16,916 nt of DNA from an uncultured Methanomassiliicoccales archaeon (lineage in GTDB: Archaea; Thermoplasmatota; Thermoplasmata; SG8-5): assembly GCA_938004075.1 (NCBI GenBank), contig CALKWP010000103.1, positions 1-16,916 of the forward strand, read 5' to 3'. Below, piece after piece: positions 1-7,178 of the stretch (its first letter is position 1; every line of letters begins with the position of its first letter). The translations under genes were made by a program, and so were the position numbers. Under the pieces are notes generated by a model. It ran no database searches. It was not told where the DNA came from and saw nothing but the letters and a program-made list of their open reading frames with translations.

Positions 1-46
1 AGATGGTGATTCGTGACTGGAGTTCAGACGTGTGCTCTTCCGATCT
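1..46 (+). other. Illumina adapter/index contamination
   Basis: Positions 13-46 match the Illumina TruSeq read-2 adapter exactly (reverse complement starts AGATCGGAAGAGC). They are preceded by an apparent 8-base index (GGTGATTC, 5-12) and the last four bases of the P7 tail (AGAT, 1-4). This is a library artefact joined to the contig end, not archaeal DNA. It adds the false residues IGRAHV and a stop codon to the ksgA reading frame on the minus strand, and creates a spurious plus-strand ORF starting MVIRDWSSDVCSSDL. Confidence 0.97.
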
Positions 47-752
47 TTTTGGCCGTGTTCTTGTCCATGCCGAATGCGGCGCATTCCGACGCGATTCCGT
101 TTCTCACTTTCCGGTTCTTGTGAGCGAAGAGTATCCTCACGGTTTCCTGGAATGTCGGCTCATCCAGTATTCTGAAATCCGGGGCTCTGGGCACAATCTC
201 AACAATTGCGGAATCCACCTTGGGTGCCGGATGAAAGCATCCCCTGGGCACATGCTTTATTATTCTGGACTCGGAGCGGTAGCTGGCCATCACGGATAAT
301 CGCGAGTAGGCAGCTTCGCCGGGCTTCGCCACCAGGTGCTCGGCGAACTCCTTCTGGAACATCAGTATCGCCAGTTTGAAGCCATGCTCCAGCAACCTCA
401 GTGTGATGGGAGATGAGATCTGATAGGGAAGGTTGCTCACCACCTTGTCGAAGTCCGGAAGCTCCACATCCAGGGCGTCCCCCCGAATCACCTTGATGCC
501 CCTGGCTTCGAGGTTATCAGCCAGCCTGCTGTCGATCTCAATCACATGAAGCTGGTCGGTGGCTGCCTGCAGCCTTGCTGTGAGTATGCCAAGGCCGGGG
601 CCGATCTCCAGAACCCGCTCATGGGGCTCTATTCCGGCGGAGGAGACGATCCAGTCGGCAATCGATTGATCTGTCAGAAAATTCTGGCCCATGGACTTGG
701 AAGGCCGTATGTTCAGCCTCTTGAGCTCCTGCCCGGTTTTTCCCTTGGTCAT
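47..752 (-). CDS. ksgA: 16S rRNA (adenine-N6,N6)-dimethyltransferase KsgA/Dim1, 3' end missing
   Basis: This enzyme uses S-adenosylmethionine to dimethylate two adjacent adenines in the 3'-terminal hairpin of 16S rRNA, a late step in small-subunit assembly. The Rossmann methyltransferase motifs are visible: motif I EIGPGLG (49-55), an acidic SAM-ribose residue in IEID (71-74), GDALD (91-95), and the catalytic NLPY (107-110), followed by QISSP. The N-terminal SKSMGQNFL stretch is typical of the family. The gene starts at the ATG at 752; a TATA-like box about 25 nt upstream suggests a leaderless mRNA. About 235 native residues remain, against roughly 260-280 in the family. The C-terminus is lost at the contig end, where the frame runs into adapter sequence, so the apparent stop at 24 is not real. 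Confidence 0.95.
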
Positions 753-769
753 CGTTCATGTGATGCGTG

Positions 770-784
770 AATATGATATTATGT
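770..784 (-). promoter_or_regulatory. Putative TATA box of ksgA
   Basis: On the minus strand this AT-rich stretch reads AACATAATATCATAT and is centred about 25 nt before the ksgA ATG. That spacing is what an archaeal TATA box needs for transcription to begin at or near the start codon. No convincing Shine-Dalgarno sequence precedes the ATG, which fits a leaderless transcript. This is inferred from composition and spacing only. Confidence 0.4.
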
Positions 785-807
785 TTGCGTTAGTTACAGT
801 TCAATAG

Positions 808-822
808 AAAATTATTATATGG
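808..822 (+). promoter_or_regulatory. Putative promoter of the ATP synthase operon
   Basis: An A/T run (AAATTATTATATGG) lies about 50 nt before the atpH start in the 116-bp divergent gap shared with ksgA. Transcription would begin near 842, giving a short leader of about 27 nt. A second, weaker AT-rich stretch (ATCATATA, about 826-833) is an alternative. No strong ribosome binding site is visible before atpH. Confidence 0.4.
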
Positions 823-868
823 AGCATCATATACGCGGAAGAATCCATCGTTTCAGAATGTGGCTTGA

Positions 869-1195
869 ATGAAAAGAGAGGACATACTGCTGGCACTTAA
901 AGAGGCAGAGGAAAACACAAGAAACCTTGTGGAGAACGCAAAGGTAGAGAGCGAGCGCAATATATTCAAGGCAAAGCAGGATGCCGCAATCAGGGTGGAT
1001 AGGGGGAAGGTAGAGGCGGCGGAATTGAAGGAGAGGTTGATCGCCGTGAAGCTGGCCAACATGGATGAGGAGGCCAGGATAATTTCGGAGAGGGGAAAGC
1101 AGAAAGCAGAGAAGATGGGGCAAGCCTCAGAAGTATCCATAAACCAGGCAATTGACAGCTTGATCGAGGCCTTCGAGAGTGATGTCGATGTTTAG
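869..1195 (+). CDS. atpH: A-type ATP synthase subunit H (peripheral stalk)
   Basis: Subunit H pairs with subunit E to form the peripheral stalk that holds the A3B3 head still against rotor torque. The 108-residue product is almost entirely charged and helical, rich in Glu, Lys and Ala (for example EEARIISERGKQKAEKM), as expected of a long coiled coil. It has no catalytic motif. Length and first position in an H-I-K-E-C-F-A-B-D operon match archaeal AhaH/AtpH, and position carries much of the assignment because the sequence has low complexity. Its end overlaps the start of subunit I. Confidence 0.85.
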   Translation: MKREDILLALKEAEENTRNLVENAKVESERNIFKAKQDAAIRVDRGKVEAAELKERLIAVKLANMDEEARIISERGKQKAEKMGQASEVSINQAIDSLIEAFESDVDV

Positions 1196-3203
1196 GTCAG
1201 CCAGGTTGAAAAAGGCAATGATAGTCGGCCCCAAAACCGAACTTCGCATTACCTCCGAGACCTTGCATGCCCTGAGATTGATACATATAGATAATTTCAG
1301 CACTGAGGCCGGGGGGATGGCCATCGGGGAACCGTTGGATGGCGTTCAGGAACTGTCCAAAACCCTTCTGAAGGTTAGGAGAGCCCTGAATCATCTGGAA
1401 ATATCACCACTTGACGTTCATCCGAGATCCTTGCCTGTGAAGGATATCAAGAGTTTCATCTCTAACGATTTTGGAAGGCTGGAAACGGAGATCGATGGCC
1501 TTGTGACGGAAAAAGAGGAACTTTCCAGAAAGACAGAGGAGATGTCCGAACTATTGGAATCTATTGCCCCGATAATGGAAATATCCGGTGACGCCAGATT
1601 CGATATCGGAACATTGGGCGTGGTTGCGGGATACTGCCGCAAAGACCTATCCGCGACACTCCTGAAAATGTCGCCGGACATGAAGGTCCAGTCAATAAAA
1701 AAGAAGGTCGGGGGAAGGAAGACTAACATGTACCTTATATACTTCCCGCGGAAAGTTGAGAAGACTTTGCTAGAGATTCTGGCACTTGCCGAGTTCCAGA
1801 AATTGAACATACCGGCCTTCCACGGCAGTGTGGATGAGATGGTTAAGAAATTGAGAAAAGATATATCTACTTCCAATCTGGCGTTGGAGAAAATCAATGA
1901 ACACATCTCAGATATAAAAGACAGGGAAGGCCACAGACTGCTGGCAGCGGAGGAGGTGTTGGCCGATGATGTCGAAAAGGCCGAGCTCCCCCTCAGATGC
2001 GCAACAACAGACAACTTCTTCACCATCGAGGGATGGATTAAGGCATCTGATGCGGGAAGGCTTACACAGACTATCGAATCCAGAACCTACGGTAAGGTCA
2101 CGGTGCAGATACTCGACGAAGAGGAGGTGGGAGAGAACGCCCCTGTGCTTCTCAAACACACGCCCCCAGTGAGGCATTTCTACTACATGGTGAAGATGTA
2201 TTCCACCCCGAATTTCAAGGAGATTGACCCAACGCTCTTCCTGGCACTGATATTCCCGGTGTTCTTCGGGCTGATGGTCGGGGATTTGGGATACGGCATC
2301 GTGCTCATGATAATGGGGCAGCTCATGAAGAAGAGACCCATATTCGGGATAGGCGGCAATGCGGTGGGCAATATCCTCCTGGTATCTGGATTTGCCTCGG
2401 CGGTATTTGGCGCATTTGTTTTCACTGACATGTTCGGGATACCTTTCCACAGGCACATTGCGGATGAGATGACTTGGGAGACACTTCTCGGGATAGAGTA
2501 CCCGATCAATTCCATGGTTGGAAAGCTGGACTCCCACAGCGTCATTACATTACTTGTGTTCTCTGTGATAGTGGGCTTCGTGCACATGACCATTGCCCTA
2601 GCGATTGGGATGTTCAATTCTCTCACCCACAGGGATGCAAAACACATCATATCACGCGTCGGATGGCTGTTGCTCCTGACCGCCATATTCATACTGGCCA
2701 TGAATCAGGCCCAGAATACTGCCCTCGGGGAATGGGTCACGCAGAATCTGATGTTCAATGTCCAGGAGACGGGATTGGATTTCATGGGAATCGTCATACC
2801 ATACATGACCATCGTCCTGGGGATTGCAGGGATTGCGCTGGCGGTTGTGACAGAGGGGCTCTTTGCAATAATGGAATCCATCAGCATGCTGACGAACCTG
2901 ATATCCTACACAAGGCTTGCAGCAGTGGGAATCTCAAAGGCGGGATTGGCTTTTGCCATGAACATCATATTCATAGATATGATTATGCCCCACGGCCCGG
3001 TGATGTTCGTGATGGGGCTCGCTGGCTTCATTGTGGCGGAACTGCTTCTCATCGTCCTCCTCGGCACCCTCTCAGTCGGCATCCAGGCATTGAGGTTGCA
3101 TTATGTTGAATTCTTCATGAAATTCTATGAGGGGGGCGGCAAACCGTTCAAGGCCTTCGGACCGAGGAACGTTTATGCAAGGAATGATGGGGTGATTGCT
3201 TGA
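1188..3203 (+). CDS. atpI: A-type ATP synthase subunit I (membrane stator, a-subunit type)
   Basis: Subunit I is the membrane stator (a-type subunit) that forms the ion half-channels against the c-ring. Residues 1-345 form the hydrophilic cytoplasmic arm with coiled-coil segments. From about 347 (PTLFLALIFPVFFGLMVGD) the protein turns into multiple membrane helices, with family motifs GLMVGDLGYG and SYTRLAAVG. Arg576 in SYTRL is the expected essential arginine facing the c-subunit carboxylate. The length of 671 residues is typical. Start choice is uncertain: GTG 1179, ATG 1182 and ATG 1188 are in frame. I chose 1188 because GAGAG (1175-1179) sits 8 nt upstream. It overlaps atpH by 8 nt. Confidence 0.95.
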   Translation: MFRSARLKKAMIVGPKTELRITSETLHALRLIHIDNFSTEAGGMAIGEPLDGVQELSKTLLKVRRALNHLEISPLDVHPRSLPVKDIKSFISNDFGRLETEIDGLVTEKEELSRKTEEMSELLESIAPIMEISGDARFDIGTLGVVAGYCRKDLSATLLKMSPDMKVQSIKKKVGGRKTNMYLIYFPRKVEKTLLEILALAEFQKLNIPAFHGSVDEMVKKLRKDISTSNLALEKINEHISDIKDREGHRLLAAEEVLADDVEKAELPLRCATTDNFFTIEGWIKASDAGRLTQTIESRTYGKVTVQILDEEEVGENAPVLLKHTPPVRHFYYMVKMYSTPNFKEIDPTLFLALIFPVFFGLMVGDLGYGIVLMIMGQLMKKRPIFGIGGNAVGNILLVSGFASAVFGAFVFTDMFGIPFHRHIADEMTWETLLGIEYPINSMVGKLDSHSVITLLVFSVIVGFVHMTIALAIGMFNSLTHRDAKHIISRVGWLLLLTAIFILAMNQAQNTALGEWVTQNLMFNVQETGLDFMGIVIPYMTIVLGIAGIALAVVTEGLFAIMESISMLTNLISYTRLAAVGISKAGLAFAMNIIFIDMIMPHGPVMFVMGLAGFIVAELLLIVLLGTLSVGIQALRLHYVEFFMKFYEGGGKPFKAFGPRNVYARNDGVIA

Positions 3204-3233
3204 ATGTCAAATATATGATGAACAGGAAAATAT

Positions 3234-3239
3234 GGAGGA
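3234..3239 (+). promoter_or_regulatory. Strong ribosome binding site of atpK
   Basis: GGAGGA lies 7 nt before the ATG at 3247 and decides the start of subunit K. In-frame upstream codons from 3196 would add a non-conserved extension (MLECQIYDEQENMEELN) unlike any c subunit. It is one of the strongest ribosome binding sites in the operon, which suits the subunit made in the most copies. Confidence 0.8.
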
Positions 3240-3246
3240 ATTAAAC

Positions 3247-3474
3247 ATGGACATAGGAGGCGGACTGCTTGCAGTTGGTGCCGGGCTCGCCATTGGCCTG
3301 GCTGCGATAGGAACGGGAATCGCGCAGATGGGCATAGGAGCGGCGGCGATGGGTGCCATAGCGGAAGATGAGAAAATGTTTGGGAAAGCGCTGATACTGA
3401 TAGCCATTCCGGAAACGCTTGTGCTATTCGGTTTCCTGATCGCCTTCCTGCTGATGCAGAGCATAGGGCAATAG
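3247..3474 (+). CDS. atpK: A-type ATP synthase subunit K (c-ring proteolipid)
   Basis: This is the rotor-ring proteolipid that carries ions across the membrane. The 75-residue product is a single two-helix hairpin of about 8 kDa, not the duplicated or triplicated form of some methanogens. Helix 1 spans about 4-38 (GTGIAQMGIGAAAMG) and helix 2 about 45-71, with the ion-binding carboxylate Glu56 in IPETLVLFGF. Gln27 and Thr57 fall where sodium-binding c subunits carry Gln and Ser/Thr. The polar loop AEDEKMFGK faces the central stalk. A 43-bp gap separates it from atpI, the largest gap in the operon. Confidence 0.95.
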   Translation: MDIGGGLLAVGAGLAIGLAAIGTGIAQMGIGAAAMGAIAEDEKMFGKALILIAIPETLVLFGFLIAFLLMQSIGQ

Positions 3475-3483
3475 GATGAGAAA

Positions 3484-4056
3484 ATGGCCATGGAGAAGAT
3501 AGTTCAGGAAGTCCTCAGTCATGGACAGGAAGAGGCGAACAGGATACGCAAGGAAGCTGGAAAGCATGTACTTATGATACTGGACAGGGCCACAAAAGAG
3601 GTGGAAGCCATGAAGGAGGAAGCGAAAGCATCCGCCACCCTGGAGGCAAAGAGGATAGGCACGGTCCAGATATCGGCTGCCAACCTGGAAGCGAGGAAGC
3701 TAGTTCTTCAAAGTAAAGCAGGCACACTTCAGAAAGTCAGGGATGGTGCCATGGCTCGCCTGCGAACCCTGTCGACGATAGAGAGGGAGAGAATCATTAG
3801 AAGGCTGCTGACGAAAGCCAGGAACCTGATTCCGGATGGCACCGTGTCAGCCCGAGCGGAGGACTTGGACATACTGAAGCAGAATGTAGGATCATTCAGG
3901 ATCGGACCCCCAGTAAATATATCCGGCGGCATCATAGTTGATAGCCTGGACAGGAAGAGGAGGCTGGACCTGAGCTTCGAGACGCTGTTCGAAGAGATAT
4001 GGGAGCAGAGATTCAGCAGCATATCACATATGCTGTTCAGGGAGGAGAGGGAATGA
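3484..4056 (+). CDS. atpE: A-type ATP synthase subunit E (peripheral stalk)
   Basis: Subunit E forms the straight coiled coil of the peripheral stalk with subunit H and caps the top of the A3B3 head through its globular C-terminal domain. The 190-residue length is typical. Residues about 1-85 are a charged heptad-like helix (VLSHGQEEANRIRKEAGKHV, then repeated Glu/Lys/Ala). The C-terminal half alternates strands and helices around NISGGIIVDSLDRKRRLDLSFETLFEE, a recognisable AtpE/NtpE ending, where a G-G-I/V-x-x-x-x-D pattern precedes a paired-helix tail. It starts 9 nt after atpK, preceded by GGATGAG, and ends in an ATGA overlap with atpC. Confidence 0.93.
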   Translation: MAMEKIVQEVLSHGQEEANRIRKEAGKHVLMILDRATKEVEAMKEEAKASATLEAKRIGTVQISAANLEARKLVLQSKAGTLQKVRDGAMARLRTLSTIERERIIRRLLTKARNLIPDGTVSARAEDLDILKQNVGSFRIGPPVNISGGIIVDSLDRKRRLDLSFETLFEEIWEQRFSSISHMLFREERE

Positions 4057-5120
4057 GTAACGGCGCCTCGCTCCACAATTATGCTTATGCCTGCACCAGG
4101 GTCAGGGCCAAGAAGACACGGATGCTGAAAGATGATGATTACATGAGGCTCGCATCCATGGACCTGGATTCAGTTGCGAGGTACATGGGAGAGAGCGAGT
4201 ACAGAGAGGAGATTGCGGAATTGGCCAGAGACATCTCCGGCGTCAATCTCATCGAGGGAGCGACCGATATGAACCTCGCATCTACCTACCTCAATGTGAT
4301 GAAACTGTTCAATGGAAACGACAGAGCGATGCTGGGATATTACCTGAACGAACTTGAACTGCATAATCTCAAGACCATAATCAGGGGAAAATTCAGGAAC
4401 GTTGATAATGACGATATCATGAGCAACCTCATCCCGGGCGGTGATTTCACCGGGAGATACCTGAATCTATGGAAAGCGGCGAGCGACATTCCGGAACTTC
4501 TCAGGGCACTGGAGGGAACAAGGTACCATAAAGATCTCACCCTGGCAATAGGTCCCGACCCATACATAAAAAGCACCGCCAGCATCGAGGACACGCTTGA
4601 TAAGAGGTACTATGCTCATGTGCTCGATTCCATCAGGGACATGGGCAGCGGCACCAAACTGTTCAGGAGTTTCATAAAGAGGGAGATTGACATCAGGAAC
4701 GTCATCACGCTTCTCAGGGTGAAATTCGCTTTCGACACGGAGAAGGTGGAGCTGTCACCAGATTTGATATTCATCCCGGGAGGACAGGAACTCGATGTTG
4801 ATGTGCTGAAGCGCCTCTATGCTATAACCAACCGGAGACAGTTGCTTAGCGACCTGGAGAAATACTCGTTCGGCTATATCATATCGGAAAAGAGCGGTGA
4901 AGCCCTGGAGGTGGACAGGCCGACCGACATCATCACCAGCCTCGAGGCACATCACAGGAAGAGCACAGGTTCATTTGCGACCAGGAACCCCCTTTCGATA
5001 CTGCCTGTGATACATTACCTGATGCTCAAGAAGAACGAGGTATTCAACCTGAGACTCATAGCCAGGGGAAAGGAGCGGGGATTGAGCCCGGATAAGATAA
5101 GGGAGTTGATCATCACATGA
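4053..5120 (+). CDS. atpC: A-type ATP synthase subunit C (central-stalk funnel, d-type)
   Basis: Subunit C (homologous to V-ATPase d) is the funnel-shaped adaptor joining the central shaft subunits D and F to the K ring. The all-helical 355-residue product opens with the family pattern YAYACTRVRAKKTRML and contains successive helical units ending in LKTIIRGK, IDIRNVITLLRVK and FNLRLIARGKERGL. These repeated N/K-L-R-x-I/L-x-R-G-K-like segments are typical of its three pseudo-repeats. The start at 4053 is fixed by a GGAGGAGAGG ribosome binding site (4041-4050) and by an ATGA overlap with the atpE stop; the open frame extends upstream to 3999 but without support. Confidence 0.95.
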   Translation: MSNGASLHNYAYACTRVRAKKTRMLKDDDYMRLASMDLDSVARYMGESEYREEIAELARDISGVNLIEGATDMNLASTYLNVMKLFNGNDRAMLGYYLNELELHNLKTIIRGKFRNVDNDDIMSNLIPGGDFTGRYLNLWKAASDIPELLRALEGTRYHKDLTLAIGPDPYIKSTASIEDTLDKRYYAHVLDSIRDMGSGTKLFRSFIKREIDIRNVITLLRVKFAFDTEKVELSPDLIFIPGGQELDVDVLKRLYAITNRRQLLSDLEKYSFGYIISEKSGEALEVDRPTDIITSLEAHHRKSTGSFATRNPLSILPVIHYLMLKKNEVFNLRLIARGKERGLSPDKIRELIIT

Positions 5121-5452
5121 GTCTGGCAGTCGTGGGTTCCGAAATGTTCTCTTTGGGCTTCGACCTGATAGGGGTGCAGGACATATTCGACGCTGACAAG
5201 AACAACGCGGTTCAGGTGATGGAAGATCTCATTTCCAGCAAGGATTTCAAATTAGTCATAGTCGAGGAACAGGTGATGGGCTATCTGCCCAGGTTCCTCT
5301 GGCACCGGGTAGTGAACAACAGCCATCCACTGTTCGTGATTATTGGCCCGGATGCAGGTAATGTGCTGGACGAAAAGGTGAAACGTGCCGTGGGCGCGGA
5401 TATCACGGGTAACAGGAAAGGAGGCATTCGCGATGATGGCCGCAAAAGGTGA
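5117..5452 (+). CDS. atpF: A-type ATP synthase subunit F (central stalk)
   Basis: Subunit F binds subunit D in the rotating central stalk and stimulates ATPase activity. The 111-residue product has the small Rossmann-like fold expected: strand SLAVVGSEMFSLGFDLIGV (the family's G-[DS]-x-x-x-x-x-G-F-x-L-x-G pattern), helix AVQVMEDLISS, strand FKLVIVEEQVM, then PLFVIIGPDAG. The C-terminal tail is basic (GGIRDDGRKR). It overlaps atpC through ATGA at 5117-5120 and overlaps atpA by 20 nt. The atpA ribosome binding site therefore lies inside atpF, which suggests translational coupling. Confidence 0.93.
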   Translation: MSLAVVGSEMFSLGFDLIGVQDIFDADKNNAVQVMEDLISSKDFKLVIVEEQVMGYLPRFLWHRVVNNSHPLFVIIGPDAGNVLDEKVKRAVGADITGNRKGGIRDDGRKR

Positions 5453-7178
5453 AGTGATCAGGGTATCCGGCCCCGTGGTGACCGCCGGAGGAATCTCACC
5501 CAGGATGTATGATGTCGTTTTCATCGGCATGGAGAGGCTCATGGGTGAAGTAATCCGTATAAGTGGCAACAAGAGCGTGATCCAGGTGTATGAGGATACA
5601 ACCGGGCTCAGGGTAGGGGAACCTGTGGAAGACACTGGCATGCCCCTCAGCGTGGAACTCGGGCCGGGGCTGATATCCGGCATATATGATGGGATCCAGC
5701 GGCCGCTCCCTGCACTCAAGGACATGCAGGGAAGTAACCTCCACAAAGGAGCATTCACCGAGGCGCTCGACAGAAAGAAGAAATGGAAATTCGTCCCGTG
5801 CATCGGAAAGGGGGCAAGGATTTCCCCGGGCCAGAGGATAGGCAGCGTTGCCGAGACCAAGTACCTTGAGCATGCCATATGCATGCCGCCGAACATGCGG
5901 CCGGCAACCGTCACCGACATTGCAGAGGGCGAATTCAGCGTGGATGAGGGCATCTGCAAATTGGACAACGGCGAGCCGCTCAAGCTGATGCACATTTGGC
6001 CGATAAGGCAGCCCAGGCCATACATTGAAAAGCTCATGCCAAACATCCCATTCATCACCGGGCAGAGGGTACTGGACATGTTCTTCCCGATTGCAAAGGG
6101 CGGCACCGCAGCCATACCAGGAGGTTTCGGCACGGGGAAGACAGTCATCCAGCATCAGCTTGCAAAATGCTCCGATTCAGATATTGTCGTGTATGTGGGT
6201 TGCGGCGAGAGGGGGAACGAGATGGCAGAAGTCCTGACAGCATTCCCGAAACTGGAGGACATGCACACCGGCGAACCGCTCAGCCAGCGCACCATCCTGA
6301 TTGCGAACACATCCAACATGCCGGTTGCCGCCAGAGAGGCATCTATCTACACAGGCATCACCATCGCGGAATATTTCAGGGACATGGGTCTTGGCGTCTC
6401 CCTGATGGCGGATTCGACCTCCAGATGGGCAGAGGCAATGAGGGAGATTTCATCTAGAATGGAGGAAATGCCCGGGGAGGAAGGATACCCGGCCTACCTG
6501 TCCTCCGAACTCTCCGAGTTCTATGAAAGGGCAGGAAGGGTCAGGACGCTGGAGGACCGCGAGGGCACGATAACTGTCATGGGTGCTGTGTCGCCACAGG
6601 GCGGCGACTTCTCGGAGCCAGTAACGCAGAGTACCCTGCGCATAATCAAGGTATTCTGGGCCCTGGACACGAAGCTCAGGGAGAAGAGGCATTACCCGGC
6701 AGTGAATTGGCTGAACAGCTACTCGCTATACTCAGATGTCCTGGCTGATTGGTTCGAGAAGAATGTCGCAAAGGATTGGCCTCATCTCTCGAGCTGGGCC
6801 ATGAACATATTGCACAGGGAGGAGGAACTTCAGCAGATTGTGCAACTGGTGGGATCCGATTCCCTCCCGGACAGCGAGAGGTTGATACTGGACACTGCCA
6901 GGATGATTAGAGAGTTCTTCCTGCAACAGGACTCTTTCCACAAGGTGGATAGCTACTGCCCCATCAAGAACCAGTACACCCTCCTGCGCTGCATAAGGGA
7001 CTTCCATGACAGAAGTGTGGGTGCCATTAATGCGGGCGTCACTTTCAACCAAATAAGGAATATCAATGCCAGGAAGGATCTATCGAAGGCGAAATACATG
7101 GATGACATGGACGGTTTCCTCAAAGGGGTCATGGTGGATCTCAGGAAGGAATGCGGACTCTGGGAGGAAGAGGCATGA
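5433..7178 (+). CDS. atpA: A-type ATP synthase catalytic subunit A
   Basis: Subunit A holds the three catalytic nucleotide sites of the A3B3 head. The 581-residue product has an N-terminal beta-barrel (about 1-75), the non-homologous bulge region (about 105-190) that marks subunit A, and the RecA-like core. The Walker A loop is GGFGTGKT (230-237), the catalytic glutamate is Glu259 in GCGERGNEM, and Walker B lies in VSLMADSTSRW (322-332). The usual archaeal loop is GPFGSGKT; here Gly replaces Pro. No intein interrupts the gene, although inteins are known at this P-loop in some archaea. The start at ATG 5433 follows AGGAGG (5419-5424) by 8 nt. The open frame extends upstream to 5385 without support. 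Confidence 0.98.
   Translation: MMAAKGEVIRVSGPVVTAGGISPRMYDVVFIGMERLMGEVIRISGNKSVIQVYEDTTGLRVGEPVEDTGMPLSVELGPGLISGIYDGIQRPLPALKDMQGSNLHKGAFTEALDRKKKWKFVPCIGKGARISPGQRIGSVAETKYLEHAICMPPNMRPATVTDIAEGEFSVDEGICKLDNGEPLKLMHIWPIRQPRPYIEKLMPNIPFITGQRVLDMFFPIAKGGTAAIPGGFGTGKTVIQHQLAKCSDSDIVVYVGCGERGNEMAEVLTAFPKLEDMHTGEPLSQRTILIANTSNMPVAAREASIYTGITIAEYFRDMGLGVSLMADSTSRWAEAMREISSRMEEMPGEEGYPAYLSSELSEFYERAGRVRTLEDREGTITVMGAVSPQGGDFSEPVTQSTLRIIKVFWALDTKLREKRHYPAVNWLNSYSLYSDVLADWFEKNVAKDWPHLSSWAMNILHREEELQQIVQLVGSDSLPDSERLILDTARMIREFFLQQDSFHKVDSYCPIKNQYTLLRCIRDFHDRSVGAINAGVTFNQIRNINARKDLSKAKYMDDMDGFLKGVMVDLRKECGLWEEEA

Noticed and set aside
3..299. Plus-strand ORF at the window start
   Set aside because: Its start is adapter sequence and the rest is antisense to ksgA.
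6115..6145. Intein insertion in atpA
   Set aside because: The P-loop region reads straight through with normal spacing and the protein has the normal 581-residue length.
5252..6148. Long minus-strand ORF opposite atpF/atpA
   Set aside because: It is a shadow of the clearly conserved atpA frame, with low-complexity Met/Ser/Pro-rich translation and no recognisable domain.
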